The notes under the pieces were generated by a model. The model did not search any database. It was not told the DNA's origin and worked only from the letters and a program-made list of their open reading frames with translations. Shown piece after piece: positions 36,476 to 47,431 of a stretch of 64,000 bases of DNA. Origin of the DNA: Rheum nobile (lineage: Eukaryota; Streptophyta; Magnoliopsida; Caryophyllales; Polygonaceae); NCBI GenBank assembly GCA_027886185.1, contig WOAB01000593.1:1079001-1143000 (forward strand). Direction: 5' to 3'. The position numbers and the translations under genes were made by a program. The first letter of the stretch is position 1, and every line of letters starts with the position of its first letter.

Positions 36476-37346
36476 TTTCTTAAAAACTTTTGGCGCTGTA
36501 GCTCCCCAAAATAGGATAATTTGGGGCGTTTACAGTCCTAATGCTTTTGGTCATGACCTACCCTTATTCTATATAAGTGGTGGTGCACTTAGGTAGTGCT
36601 AATATTTGGGATTTATCCCATCATATATCTCATTGTGAGATTTGTTGTGGAAATAAAAGTCTTAACGTTAATGCATGTTTTGAAATTAAATAAGATAAGT
36701 GCCTTGTTGCACATAATTAATATACCATCGAGTGAGAAGTACAATGTGGAACTTGCCCGGACTCTTGTTTTAATGTGCATTATGCGGTGAGGTTGGTCGT
36801 GGACCCAAATAATCAAGGTCGGTTTTCAAACTTTGTGTGAAATATAATGTTCCCAAACAATCATAAGTATTCCTATAAGACTCATTTCCTTTGGAGTCTT
36901 CTCTTGTTGCATTCCTATTCTTAGTTTCAGTGAGAGTATCGGGTTATGTATCGTCTATCGGTTTTTATTCGAGAGATAATGATAGTAACTGGATACAATC
37001 ACAAGAACCATTATGTTTGAGCCCTTGTTTAGTCTTTCATTAGACTAACCATATTTCTTTTCTTAGCATGGTTGGCTGGTGTCATCCATCCTTTACGGCA
37101 CATTAGGTACAACTTATCAGATCGAAGCCATGGAACGAAGACGTTGAAGGCAGCTGCATTTTCTTTGTCATTTGATTATTTTGAACAAGGTTTAGATCCT
37201 GTTTGTGTTTTGAATACTTAAGTATTCCGCTAATATTTTTATATACATTATTGGGTTGCCATTTTTGCAACGTCATTTATAATACAAGCTTGATTTCGAT
37301 ATATATATATGTTATTTTTCGTTTTAAATTATTGTTTTGCGATCAA

Positions 37347-37990
37347 TACTGTTCCGACCCGCACGAAAGGCGTAACGATCTGGGCATTGTCTCGAAGAGA
37401 GGCTCAGATAAATAGACATGTATGTGAAGATGCGGACTACCTGCACCTAGACAGAAAGACCCTATGAAGCTTCACTGTTCCCTGGGATTGGCTTTGGGCC
37501 TTTCCTGCACAGCTTAGGTGGAGGGCGAAGAAGGCCCCCTTCCGAGGGGGCCCGAGCCGTTAGTGAGATACCACTCTGGAAGAGCTAGAATTCTAACCTG
37601 GTGTCAGGACCCACGGGCCAAGGGACAGTCTCAGGTAGACAATTTCTATGGGGCGTAGGCCTCCCAAAAGGTAATGGAGGCGTGCAAAGGTTTCCTCCGG
37701 CCGGACAAAGACTGGCCCTCGAGTGCAAAGCCAGAAGGGAGCTTGACTGCAAGACCCACCTGTCGAGCAGGGACAAAAGTCAACCTTAGTGATCCGACAA
37801 CGCCGAGTGGAAGGTCCGTCGCTCAACGGATAAAAGTTACTCTAGGGATAACATGCTGATCTTCCCCAAGGGATCACATCGACGGGAAGGTTTGGAACCT
37901 TGATGTCGGCTCTTCGCCACTTAGAGTTGTAGAGCATTGAGAGGACCTTTCCCTAGTACGAGAGGACCGGGAAGGACGCACCTCTGGTGT
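37347..37990 (+). pseudogene. rrn23: Plastid 23S rRNA 3' part in NUPT, first piece
   Basis: It begins gttccgacccgcacgaaagg, continues through actacctgcacc, gaaagaccctatgaagct, tcaacggataaaagttactc and the sarcin-ricin-loop stretch agtacgagaggaccgg. These are universally conserved domain IV-VI sequences of bacterial-type 23S rRNA. About 110 bases normally found after 'ggctcttcgccac' are missing at about 37930. It ends at the duplicated site ggtgt where F inserted. Confidence 0.92.
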
Positions 37991-40565
37991 TGTAATAACC
38001 CTCATGTTGCCATAAGGGTAATATGGTAACATGTATATTTGGTGAAAACAAAAGTTATAAAATTCTCTTAAGTTATGAAGGGTCTAAATTATGGCTAACC
38101 TTACGTTAACTGTAATTTGAACCAACTTATAAATTTTAACTTAGAAATGCTGGAACCAATTTACAAATTGTTAAATGGGTTAGGCATGGTTAAACTTATA
38201 AGGTTGGGTAACTTAAAATAAGGTCGCTTCTCCGAGCTGTTATCGACCAAGTTTAGGGGTCGAAACTTCTTTTAAGGGGGTAGTATTGTAATAACCCCTA
38301 AAAGTCACGAACTGTCGTTTTGTAAGAAAGACATATTGGGCAATTTCTGTAATCTCTGTAATAATCTTTTGAACGTATTATTGTACGTTTAATAAGATTT
38401 TGGGTCATAAAGTATTTGGGAATGCTAAAAATAATAAAATTTAGCATGTCCTCTAAGCAAGACAGCGACCAAAGACCCAGGGACGTAACCGCGGCAGTTC
38501 CGCGACTGCGGTTTGCATCCACGGGCGCGGATTCTCCCAGAGCCAAACCGCGACCACGGCTCTGTTTCCGCGATCGTGGATCTCTGGTTCGTCTTCTTCT
38601 TCCTCTGTTTTCGAACGCCGACGCTCGATTTTCCCACGTTTTCTTCAACACTCGCCGGTAGGGGGAACTCGAATCGGTTGGACTGCCGGTGTGAGAGTGA
38701 ACGCCCTCAGATCCTTGGCTATAAAAGGAGCTCAAGGCAGCCCTCTTCTTCATCCATCATCCATCTTCATCTCTCTCTCTCGTTCTTGTCGTCGCCGGAG
38801 GTTCTGGAGGTCGTCGGAGTGTCGCCGGAGGAAGTAGTTGGCAGTCGTGGGAAGCCCGGGAAGTGGTGGTCGTTGTGAGCTTTCGTCCAAGTTAAGTCGT
38901 CATTTTGGGTAAGCTTGGAACGCCTCCAAAGCCGTCGTCGGAAGAGAGAACCGCGACCGCGGGTATGAATTCCGCGACCGCGGCTCTGCCCAGATTTCCG
39001 CGACCGTGGATATGCTAACCGCGACCGCGGCTTGCCCAGCAAGCGCGATCGTGGCTTTGGCAACCACGGCCGTGGCTTAGGCTTTGTTCCCTTTTGTTTG
39101 TATCGTTTATTTGTTTCGTATCCTCGTTTCGTTTGTATCGTATCTAACTTAGGGTTCCGTCTTATATCCCATCGTCATCGTAGGAATCCGTACTCAGATT
39201 CAAGACGCCAGATCTCGGAACCCGATCTCTTCGATTCGTCTAGACTAAGGCAAGTGGTGGTTCACTCTTGCTCATTATTCCATGTTTTCCTTGATTATCA
39301 ATTAATTGTTGTTAATTAAGATGAGATAAAAGTTATTGTTTTCTGTTTGGGAACAGATTTAATTAAACGATGTGTGAAAATATGACTTTATAATAGGTTG
39401 TATATATTGCTAGAAACAACGCTATTATATAGTTTGATATGATATTACTGTAATAGATTTTGGTATGGATTTATATGTGAACTTAAATGCTAGATTAGCA
39501 CGAGTATTCGTAGGAACGCTAATTCCTTATGAGGATTAGTCGTTTCTTTATAACGTCTGTGTTAGGAAGTAAGTGCCCTAACATTTTTTTGGTCATGACC
39601 TTCCCCTATCCGAATATAGGGGTGGTGCACTCAGCTGGTGCCAATCTTCGGGATGTATTCCCAATCTTAAGGGATTTATTCCCGATGTCTCATTACGAGA
39701 TGTGAAATTAACAGCTTCAACGTTAACACGCATTTTTGAAATTAAATAAGATAGGTGCGGTTATGCACATAATTAATAAACCCTCGGGCGAGGAGTACAA
39801 CGTGGAAACCGCCCGGACTCTTGTTAGAGTAAGTCCTCTTTTCAATATGAATTCGCATTACGTGGTGAGGTTGGACGTGGACCCAAATAATCAAGGTCGT
39901 GTTTTAAAACTTGTGTGTGAAAACTTAACGTTCCCAAACATTTGTCATACGTTCCTATAAGACTCATTTCCTTTGGAGTCCTTTTTTCATTGCATACCTT
40001 CTTTTATAATTCCGTGAAAATTTCGGGTTATGTATCATTCCTTCGGTTATTATTCGAGGGACAATGATAGTAAACATTTACGATCACTTGAACCATTCTA
40101 TTTTCACCCTTGCATAGTCTTTCATTAGACTAACCAATCGAGTTTTATTCTTTGCATGGTTGGCTGGTGTCATCCGTCCTATACGGTACATCAGTGGTTG
40201 GTCCCCGAAGACTTGAAGTAACCAATCGAAGAAGAGGCTTCCAGTTGAAGGTTTAAGTGACAGTGTTTTAAGGTTGTTAAGTATTACTTTAATATATATT
40301 CCTATAACCAAGTAATGTAATATGGTTTATTATAAAAGTATTCCGTTGTAATTTCACTCTATTGTAAAATCATCATTCTCATTTAATGAGAGATCTTTTA
40401 ATAAAAGGTTGAGTTTCTTTAAAATGCCTTCCACTGATTAATCTGTCGTTATTTAATATACTTATTTAAGCTTAATTATTCCGATTAAAGCCTATGGTGA
40501 CTTTGGACAGTAACGTCTGAGGTCATTGGCGTGTGGCACTACCGACATAAGTCGGGGGTGTTACA
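37991..40565 (+). repeat. 5' LTR of F with a 296 bp 5' extension
   Basis: It starts tgtaataaccctcatg and ends gggggtgttaca. Positions 37991-38286 form an extension that ends in a purine tract (tttaagggggtagtat) followed by a second LTR-like start, tgtaataacccc, at 38287. A TATA-like ctataaaag is at 38719-38727. CCGCG..CGCGG words lie at about 38470-38580 and 38945-39075, on both sides of the TATA. Confidence 0.9.
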
Positions 40566-40569
40566 ATTA

Positions 40570-40580
40570 TGGTATCAGAG
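40570..40580 (+). other. Primer-binding site of F
   Basis: tggtatcagag lies four bases after the LTR end and is of the initiator tRNA-Met type. The following bases read taatgg rather than ccaaagg, a small deviation from I. Confidence 0.85.
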
Positions 40581-41324
40581 TAATGGTTTTAAAATTCTTG
40601 GCCTACTGTTAGGTTTGAGAATTTTTGAAAATTAATTTCGAAACTATTTTCAACCTATTTTCTATTAAAAAGGAATTTCGAGAGTTTTAATGTCAGTACT
40701 AAATTTAAGATTTTGAAATTGCTTAAGGTTTATGAAATTTAAAAGTAATAGTATCTTAATAATAAATGAATAAAATGGTATTCGAAATGGTGTTAAAAGT
40801 AATGTTTAAACTCTCTTGTGTTAAGCATTAATTTTCATGGTACTTTTATAAAATAATGTTATAAACGTTTAAAAATTAAGTTGTGTTATAACTTTAAAAA
40901 GTATGGTTTGGATTTTTGTAAGAGTTTACAAAAAAATAATAATGTATTTATTCCAAGGAAATAACTATATAAATAATGATTTTACCAAGTTAAGTATATA
41001 GGATTTATACGTATAAAGTATAAGGTTTAATAATAAGTGGTTTTTTAAACTTCTGCAAGCTTCGAGTATTACTTATTCCTTATATCCATTCTTAGGGATA
41101 TTGTCTCTCCTTAGGTTTAATGTCATTTAAAGGTTGACATTTCTCCTAATGGATCAATTCTCAAGTAAAGGGAAGAAGATCATTTTGAGGTTAATGGAGG
41201 AGGGTCAGTGAGACTAATATAAAGTTATTAGTTTAAACCCTTATAATTCGTATCATAACGTAATTGACTAAGTGTCATGTATAAGTCGGAAAAGTTCTAA
41301 ACCGACGTTATGGTTCATCAATAA
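40581..41324 (+). other. Untranslated leader of F
   Basis: 744 bp of AT-rich sequence between primer site and gag start with no ORF and no recognised motif. Confidence 0.7.
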
Positions 41325-42653
41325 ATGGTGAACACAAGAAACACAATCTGTGCCAGAGCTGGGCCGAGTAACAACCCAGGGCTGAATCTGAGAAACGCCG
41401 CTAATCAAGGGGATGAGAGCGAGTCTATCTCTCACAATAACCCTACAAGCAATGGCCAAGTTCAGGCTAACCCTCAGGTGGTGTTCGATGTTGCGGCCAT
41501 AGAGGCCATTCGTGGGATTGTTATGCAGGCGGTCACTGATATAATTCGGCCAGTTGCACCGCAAGCACAAGGTGGTCCAGTTCCTCAGGTTATTCCTGAA
41601 TTTGAGGAGCCAGTGGATCATGTACCTCAGGTCGATGCCGTCAGGAATAGAGGAAATTACGGTCGAGCCTTGAAGGCCATAAGCTCAATGAGGCCTGACA
41701 GATACAACGGTACTGGAGAACCAGTCAGAGTGGTGTATTGGTTCTCGCATATGGAACGGTTGTTTAGGAATGTCGAGTGCACTGAGGCTGAGAAAGTGCA
41801 CATCGCCTCCCTTCAATTTAAGGATGTGGCTACCGAATGGTGGGAGAGCACTGGTTTAGCTGATCATCCCGGGCTGAACTGGGGTAGGTTCAAAACAAAG
41901 ATGACTGGCCATTTCTTTTCCCGTGCTATGAGGGAGGAGAAGAATAAGGAGTTCCTTTACCCTAAGACCGATGGGTTGAAGGTGACTGAACTTGGAGCTA
42001 AGTTCAATCACCTGTTGCAATATGCTGGACCGGAAGTGTCAAGTGAAGAACAAAAGATCTGGTACTTCCATGGATGGATGAATCTAGAAATCAAACCTCT
42101 GATGGTGCGTCACAGTTGTTCTACGTTAGAGCAATATGTGGATGCGGCCTACAAAATAGAGGCCACACTGGAAGAATCCGCTAGAAAGCGGGAGAAACAG
42201 AATAAAGGAAGGGGTGGGCAACAGAACCGCCAAGTTGGTACATTCAAGCGACCGACATCGCCCACCAAGTTTGAGATGTCTGGTCGTGCTAAGACTGAGA
42301 TGACTCAGTCTGACTCCGCCAGAGGCTCAAGTTGGAGTAGTGGAGTGATTCAATGCTACAACTGTGGTGAAGCTAGGCATAAAAGTTTTAATTGCCAAAA
42401 GGAGAAGCGGGTATGTTACAATTGTGGGAAGGAAGACCACATGAAAATATACTGTAGGCTGAAGGGTCAAGGACCAACGCAATCATATCAGGCCTCAAAT
42501 GTTGGCAATGGGCAGAACCCAAAGCCAGAGGTGTCCGCTCTTGAGCAATCTATTGCTTGTAATAAAGGCAAGGCGCCTATGGAGTCTTCGGGTCAGGGGC
42601 AACGACTCTTTGTGATTCGTCACTCTAATGAGAATGAGACCCTGAACGAGTAG
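41325..42653 (+). CDS. gag: Intact gag protein of element F (442 aa)
   Basis: This is the structural protein of the virus-like particle; it packages element RNA in the cytoplasm. The ATG at 41325 opens MVNTRNT, aligns with the gag start of I and is the first in frame. Residues 1-105 are a variable, Asn/Pro/Gln-rich region. Residues about 120-255 form the retrotransposon gag domain, with VYWFSHMERLF, a Trp pair at 172-173 (ATEWWEST) and FKTKMTGHFFSRAM. A basic linker leads to two CCHC zinc knuckles at 344-357 (CYNCGEARHKSFNC) and 364-377 (CYNCGKEDHMKIYC). The tail GKAPMESSGQGQRLFVIRH is shared with C. There are no stops or frameshifts, in contrast to I (one frameshift and one stop), so the frame is either young or under selection. 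No pol follows, so mobility would need enzymes in trans. It would be driven by the LTR promoter near 38719. Confidence 0.93.
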   Translation: MVNTRNTICARAGPSNNPGLNLRNAANQGDESESISHNNPTSNGQVQANPQVVFDVAAIEAIRGIVMQAVTDIIRPVAPQAQGGPVPQVIPEFEEPVDHVPQVDAVRNRGNYGRALKAISSMRPDRYNGTGEPVRVVYWFSHMERLFRNVECTEAEKVHIASLQFKDVATEWWESTGLADHPGLNWGRFKTKMTGHFFSRAMREEKNKEFLYPKTDGLKVTELGAKFNHLLQYAGPEVSSEEQKIWYFHGWMNLEIKPLMVRHSCSTLEQYVDAAYKIEATLEESARKREKQNKGRGGQQNRQVGTFKRPTSPTKFEMSGRAKTEMTQSDSARGSSWSSGVIQCYNCGEARHKSFNCQKEKRVCYNCGKEDHMKIYCRLKGQGPTQSYQASNVGNGQNPKPEVSALEQSIACNKGKAPMESSGQGQRLFVIRHSNENETLNE

Positions 42654-44305
42654 TTGTATGTTTGTTGAGTTTTTTTTTTAGAATAAGGAACAATGACTTG
42701 TGTCGATAAGTCTCCATAGTTTAGTAATCTGTCTGTTCGACTTTCTGTCAGTTGATTTAATGTAATGTTTCGAATAATAAAGAAGTGTTTCCTTGTCCCG
42801 AAAATTATTAAATTCGTTACTATTGCAAGTTGTTCATTCATACGAGAATCCTTGAGTGCCAAAAGTAGTACATGTCACGAGTGGATAAAGACTGTTTGGA
42901 CTCATAAAGGACAGTGTTCGGTTGGGACATGTGTGGTTGTTCCCTACCTTGTTAGCGCTAGTTTCGAGGTCGAAACTATTCATAAGAACCCCTCTATTTT
43001 CCTGAAATAATGTCAAGTTGGGCATTGACATTATCTGTTCCCTTTGCTCGAAGTCATGAGCATTGTCTCGAGAGGATAATGCTGTAAGGATTCCTTGCTA
43101 GAAGGATTTGGTGTGTGTAGTAATGCTCTGTGGAGTTTGAGGCTATTCCTCATGTGTATACTTTGAGCATTAGATGGGGTGAGTTGTATAAATTATATAT
43201 TTAAGTGAATAAATGTATAAGAGAGATATTTCATAAGGAGTCATTTTCTCTAAAATGATCGTACTCTAATACGATCTTGAGTAAACTTTAGAACCCAAGA
43301 GTTATGTTTATGAGGTTTATAAATGAGTGTGCCCACTATGGGACCAGTGTTAAAAGCTTTTTGGAAAAGTTAAGTGTGCGAAATCATAAGTATTATTTTG
43401 GAAGACCTATTTGAGGTTTCGTTATGAGGTATTCTTAAGGAAATGATATAATGAGATGATGATACGAGAAGTGTTAAGGTGATTAAGTCTTGGGTAAATA
43501 GTAAATATAGTAAAGCAAAAGGGTGCTTGATTTGGGATAATAAATCGTGTGAGGACAATTGGTTGTTTAAGGATTTATGGGTGAATAACAAACTCAACCG
43601 GTAAAAGTTTGTTATGATTTTGGAGGATCAATAGTGTGGCATAAAATAAGTATGTGGATGTTATCAACTGGACTTGAGGAAAAAGTGACCTACGTCTATT
43701 AAGGTGATGGTATGACACGTTTGGGTAAAACAAGATTATAATCTTGTGGGACAGATTATTAAATCATGTTGAGGTAAACAAGAATAGGATGCGGTGTGGT
43801 TAATTGTGGAAAATTAAGGAATCATATGCGTACAGATTTTGGGTTAAGATATGGCTCAATGGTCAAATTTAATTAAGGTAACCAAAGAAATAGGTGAGCT
43901 ATGTATGTAAGGAGTAGGACTATATGAAAATTGGAGGTACTAAGTGGAGTTATAAGGAGACAATGTATAAACTTTGGGAGTTGGTGGTTAGGCGAAACAC
44001 TTAAAGGAAAAAGTGTGTTTTGAAGCTTAAGGTGTAATAAGACCGTTGTGATAATTTTGGAAACTATGATTTTAAGGTAGTTATAATCTTGTGGATAAAC
44101 TAAGAGGTATTGTATGGAGTAAAATATGGAAACGATACATTTAAGACGATGTCATGGTGAGGAAACGGATCGACTCTCCATGGTTAATTTAAAGGAAAAA
44201 TGATTAAGGATACTAAGTTCAAGTAGTGAGGTTAATGGTGAAACCGGTTCCTCTACCTTAGTGATGTTAGTTTTGGGGTCGGAACTATTTTTAAGGGGGT
44301 AGTAA
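42654..44305 (+). other. Non-coding 3' region and polypurine tract of F
   Basis: 1.65 kb with no credible ORF. It is related to the minus strand of C between gag and 3' LTR (for example 42765-43010 with 14258-14467). Retention of non-coding sequence in two separate elements hints at a role in packaging or replication, though common descent alone could explain it. The polypurine tract ttttaagggggtagtaa is at 44289-44305. Confidence 0.7.
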
Positions 44306-46880
44306 TGTAATAACCCTCATGTTGCCATAAGGGTAATATGGTAACAAGTATATTTGGTGAAAACAAAAGTTATAAAATTCTCTTAAGTTATGAAGGGTCT
44401 AAATTATGGCTAACCTTACGTTAACTGTAATTTGAACCAACTTATAAATTTTAACTTAGAAATGCTGGAACCAATTTACAAAGTGTTAAATGGGTTAGGC
44501 ATGGTTAAACTTATAAGGTTGGGTAACTTAAAATAAGGTCGCTTCTCCGAGCTATTATCGGCCAAGTTTCGGGGTCAAAACTTCTTCTAAGGGGGTAGTA
44601 TTGTAATAACCCCTAAAAGTCACGAACTGTCGTTTTGTAAGAAAGACGTATTGGGCAATTTCTGTAATCTCTGTAATAATCTTTTGAACGTATTATTGTA
44701 CGTTTAATAAGATTTTGGGTCATAAAGTATTTGGGAATGCTAAAAATAATAAAATTTAGCATGTCCTCGAAGCAAGACCGCGACCAAAGACCCAGGGACG
44801 CGACCGCGGCAGTTCCGCGACCGCGGTTTGCATCCGCGGGCGCAGATTCGCCCAGAGCCAAACCGTGACCGCGGCTCTGTTTCCGCGACCGCGGATCTCT
44901 GGTTCGTCTTCTTCTTCCTCTATTTTCGAACGCCGACGCTCGATTTTCCCACGTTTTCTTCAACACTCTCCGGTAGGGGGAACTCGAATCGGTTGGTCTG
45001 CGGGTGTGGGAGTGAACGCCCTCGGATCCTTGGCTATAAAAGGAGCTCAAGGCAGCCCTCTTCTTCATCCATCATCCATCTTCATCTCTCTCTCGTTCTT
45101 GTCGTCGCCAGAGGTTCTGGAGGTCATCGGAGTGTCGTCGGAGGAAGTAGTTGGCAGTCGTGGGAAGCTCGGGAAGTGGTGGTCGTTGTGAGCTTTCGTC
45201 CAAGTTAAGTCATCGTTTTGGGTAAGCTTGGAATGCCTCCAAAGCCGTCATCGGAAGGGAGAACCGCGACCGCGGGTATGAATTCCGTGACCGCGGCTCT
45301 GCCCAGATTTCCGCGACCGCGGATATGCTAACCGCGACCGCGGCTTGCCCAACAAGCACGATCGTGGCTTTGGCAACCACGGCCACGGCTTAAGCTTTGT
45401 TCCCTTTTGTTCGTATCGTTTATTCGTTTCATATCCTCGTTTCGTTCGTATCGTATCTAACTTAGGGTTCCGTCTTATATCCCATCGTCGTCGTAGGAAT
45501 CCGTACTCAGATTCAATACGCCAGATCTCGGAACCTGATCTCTTCGATTCGTCTAGACTAAGGCAAGTGGTGGTTCGCTCTTGTTCATTATTCCATGTTT
45601 TCTTTGATTATCAGTTAATTGATTGTTAATTAAGATGGGATAAAAGTTATTGTTTTCTGTTTGGGAACAGATTTAATTAAACGATGTGTTAAAATATGAC
45701 TTTATAATAGGTTGTATATATTGCTAGAAACAACGCTATTATATAGTTTGATATGATATTACTGTAATAGATTTTGGTGTGGATTTATATGTGAACTTAA
45801 ATGCTAGATTAGCACGAGTATTCGTAGGAACGCTAATTCCTTACGAGGATTAGTCATTTCTTTATAACGTCGGTGTTAGGAAGTAAGTGCCCTAACACTC
45901 TTTTGGTCATGACCTTCCCCTATCCGAATATAGGGGTAGTGCACTCAGCTGGTGCCAATCTTCGGGATGTATTCCCAATCTTAAGGGATTTGTTCCCAAT
46001 GTCTCATTACGAGATGTGAAATTAAAAGCTTCAACGTTAACATGCGTTTTTGGAATTAAATAAGATAGGTGCGGTTATGCACATAATTAATAAACCCTCA
46101 GGCGAGGAGTACAACATGGAAACCGCCCGGACTCTTGTTAGAGTAAGTCCTCTTTCCAATCTGGATTCGCATTACGCGGTGAGGTTGATCATGGACCCAA
46201 ATAATCAATGTCGTGTTTTAAAACTTGTGTGTGAAAACTTAACGTTCCCAAACATTTGTCATACGTTCCTATAAGACTCATTTCCTTTGGAGTCCTTTTT
46301 TCATTGCATACCTTCTTTTATAATTCCGTGAAAGTTTTAGGTTATATATCATTCCTTCGGTTATTATTCGAGGGACAATGATAGTAAACGGTTACGATCA
46401 CTTGAACCATTCTATTTTCACCCTTGCATAGTCTTTCATTAGACTAACCAACCGTGTTTTATTCTTTGCATGGTTGGCTGGTGTCATCCGTCCTATACGG
46501 CACATCAGTGGTTGGTCCCCGAAGACTTGAAGTAACCAATCGAAGAAGAGGCTTGCAGTTAAAGATTTAAGTGACAATGTTTTAAGGTTGTTAAGTATTA
46601 CTTTAATATATATTCCTATAACCAAGTCATGTAATAGGGTTTATTATAAAAGTCTTCCTCTGTAATTTCACTCTGTTGTAAAATCGTCATTCTCATTTAA
46701 TGAGAGATCTTTTAATAAAAGATTGAGTTTCATTTAAAATGCCTTCCGCTGATTAATCTTTCGTTATTTAATATACTTATTTAAGCTTAATTATTCCGAT
46801 TCAAGCCTAGGGTGACTTTGGACAGTAACGTCTGAGGTCACTGGCGTGTGGTACTACCGACATAAGTCAAGGGTGTTATA
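44306..46880 (+). repeat. 3' LTR of F
   Basis: It has the same length as the 5' LTR. The extension covers 44306-44601 and the inner start is at 44602. TATA-like tataaaag lies at 45035-45042. It has at least five exact copies of ccgcgaccgcgg plus near copies (ccgtgaccgcgg). The end reads gtgttata instead of gtgttaca, a C to T change. Confidence 0.92.
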
Positions 46881-46885
46881 GGTGT

Positions 46886-46987
46886 ACCAGTTATCGTGCC
46901 CACGGTAAACGCTGGGTAGCCAAGTGCGGAGCGGATAACTGCTGAAAGCATCTAAGTAGTAAGCCCACCTCAAGATGAGTGCTCTCC
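46886..46987 (+). pseudogene. rrn23: Plastid 23S rRNA 3' terminus in NUPT, second piece
   Basis: It continues from 37990 after the duplicated ggtgt with accagttatcgtgcccacgg and ends near gatgagtgctctcc. The spacer to the 4.5S gene follows (46988-47086). Confidence 0.9.
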
Positions 46988-47086
46988 TATTTTGACTTCC
47001 CCAATGCCTCTGGTAGCACAGCCGAGATAGCGACGGGTTGTCTTCCCCTGCGGGGATGGAGCGACAGAAGTTTTGAGAATTCAGGA

Positions 47087-47189
47087 GAAGGTCACGGCGA
47101 GACGAGCCGTTTATCATTACAATAGGTGTCAAGTGGAAGTGCAGTGATGTATGTAGCTGATGCATCCTAATAGACCGATAGACTTGAAC
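47087..47189 (+). pseudogene. rrn4.5: Plastid 4.5S rRNA copy in NUPT
   Basis: 103 nt from gaaggtcacggcgagacgag to gacttgaac, the size and sequence of plant plastid 4.5S rRNA, with a few transitions (for example ctgatgcatcctaatagacc in place of the usual ctgaggcatcctaacagacc). It is complete in length but lies in the nucleus among repeats without a plastid promoter, so it is not expected to function. Confidence 0.92.
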
Positions 47190-47431
47190 CTTGTTCCTAC
47201 ATGACCCGATCAATTCGATCAGGCACTCGCCATCTATTTTCATTGTTCAACTCTTTGACAATACGAAAAAACCATTATTCAACTCTTTGATAACATGAAA
47301 AAACCAAAAGCCCTGCCTTTCCACTCCTTGGTTAGATATAGAGGGAGGGCAGAGGCCTTTGGTGTCACCTCCAGTCAAGAATTGGGGCTTCACAATCACT
47401 AGCCCATTTTGTCTCATGCCTTTCTTAGTTC
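47190..47431 (+). other. Plastid 4.5S-5S spacer in NUPT
   Basis: Typical plastid spacer beginning cttgttcctacatgacc, with a tandemly duplicated 'ttcaactctttga' block at 47247-47302. It ends at the target site agttc where K inserted. Confidence 0.8.

Larger units (their letters stand above)
19882..36534 (+). mobile_element. Solo LTR J inside G, holding H, I and a foldback MITE
   Basis: Start tgtaatatcgcc at 19882, end ggggcgtttaca at 36534, flanks gccct (19877-19881) and gtcct (36535-36539). Joining the flanks restores the LTR order seen in F (gtgccct-aac...-ggtcatgacc). Its own sequence (19882-20467, 24507-25611, 33922-36534) adds up to about 4.3 kb. A block 'ggttcgtaggt..ccggagcgtgg' near 35995-36022 resembles long Tekay/Del LTRs. 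No coding region is seen, so I call it a solo LTR. The plus-strand stretches not taken by H or I are AT-rich and without genes. Confidence 0.7.
37991..46880 (+). mobile_element. Element F: gag-only Ty3/gypsy retrotransposon in the plastid 23S copy
   Basis: A perfect target duplication ggtgt (37986-37990, 46881-46885) is found, and the 23S sequence reads through when F is removed. Two LTRs of 2575 bp, a tRNA-Met primer site, an intact gag and a polypurine tract are present. No protease, RT or integrase exists in the 3.7 kb interior. F fits the class of plant elements that keep only gag and depend on a relative for the enzymes. Its gag is close to that of I, a likely relative of the autonomous donor family. 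Confidence 0.93.

Noticed and set aside
37601..37859. Short ORFs within the plastid 23S copy
   Set aside because: The sequence is rRNA; the ORFs have no coding meaning.
38298..38753. 151-codon ORF repeated in both LTRs of F
   Set aside because: It is antisense to the promoter region and conserved only because the LTRs are duplicates.
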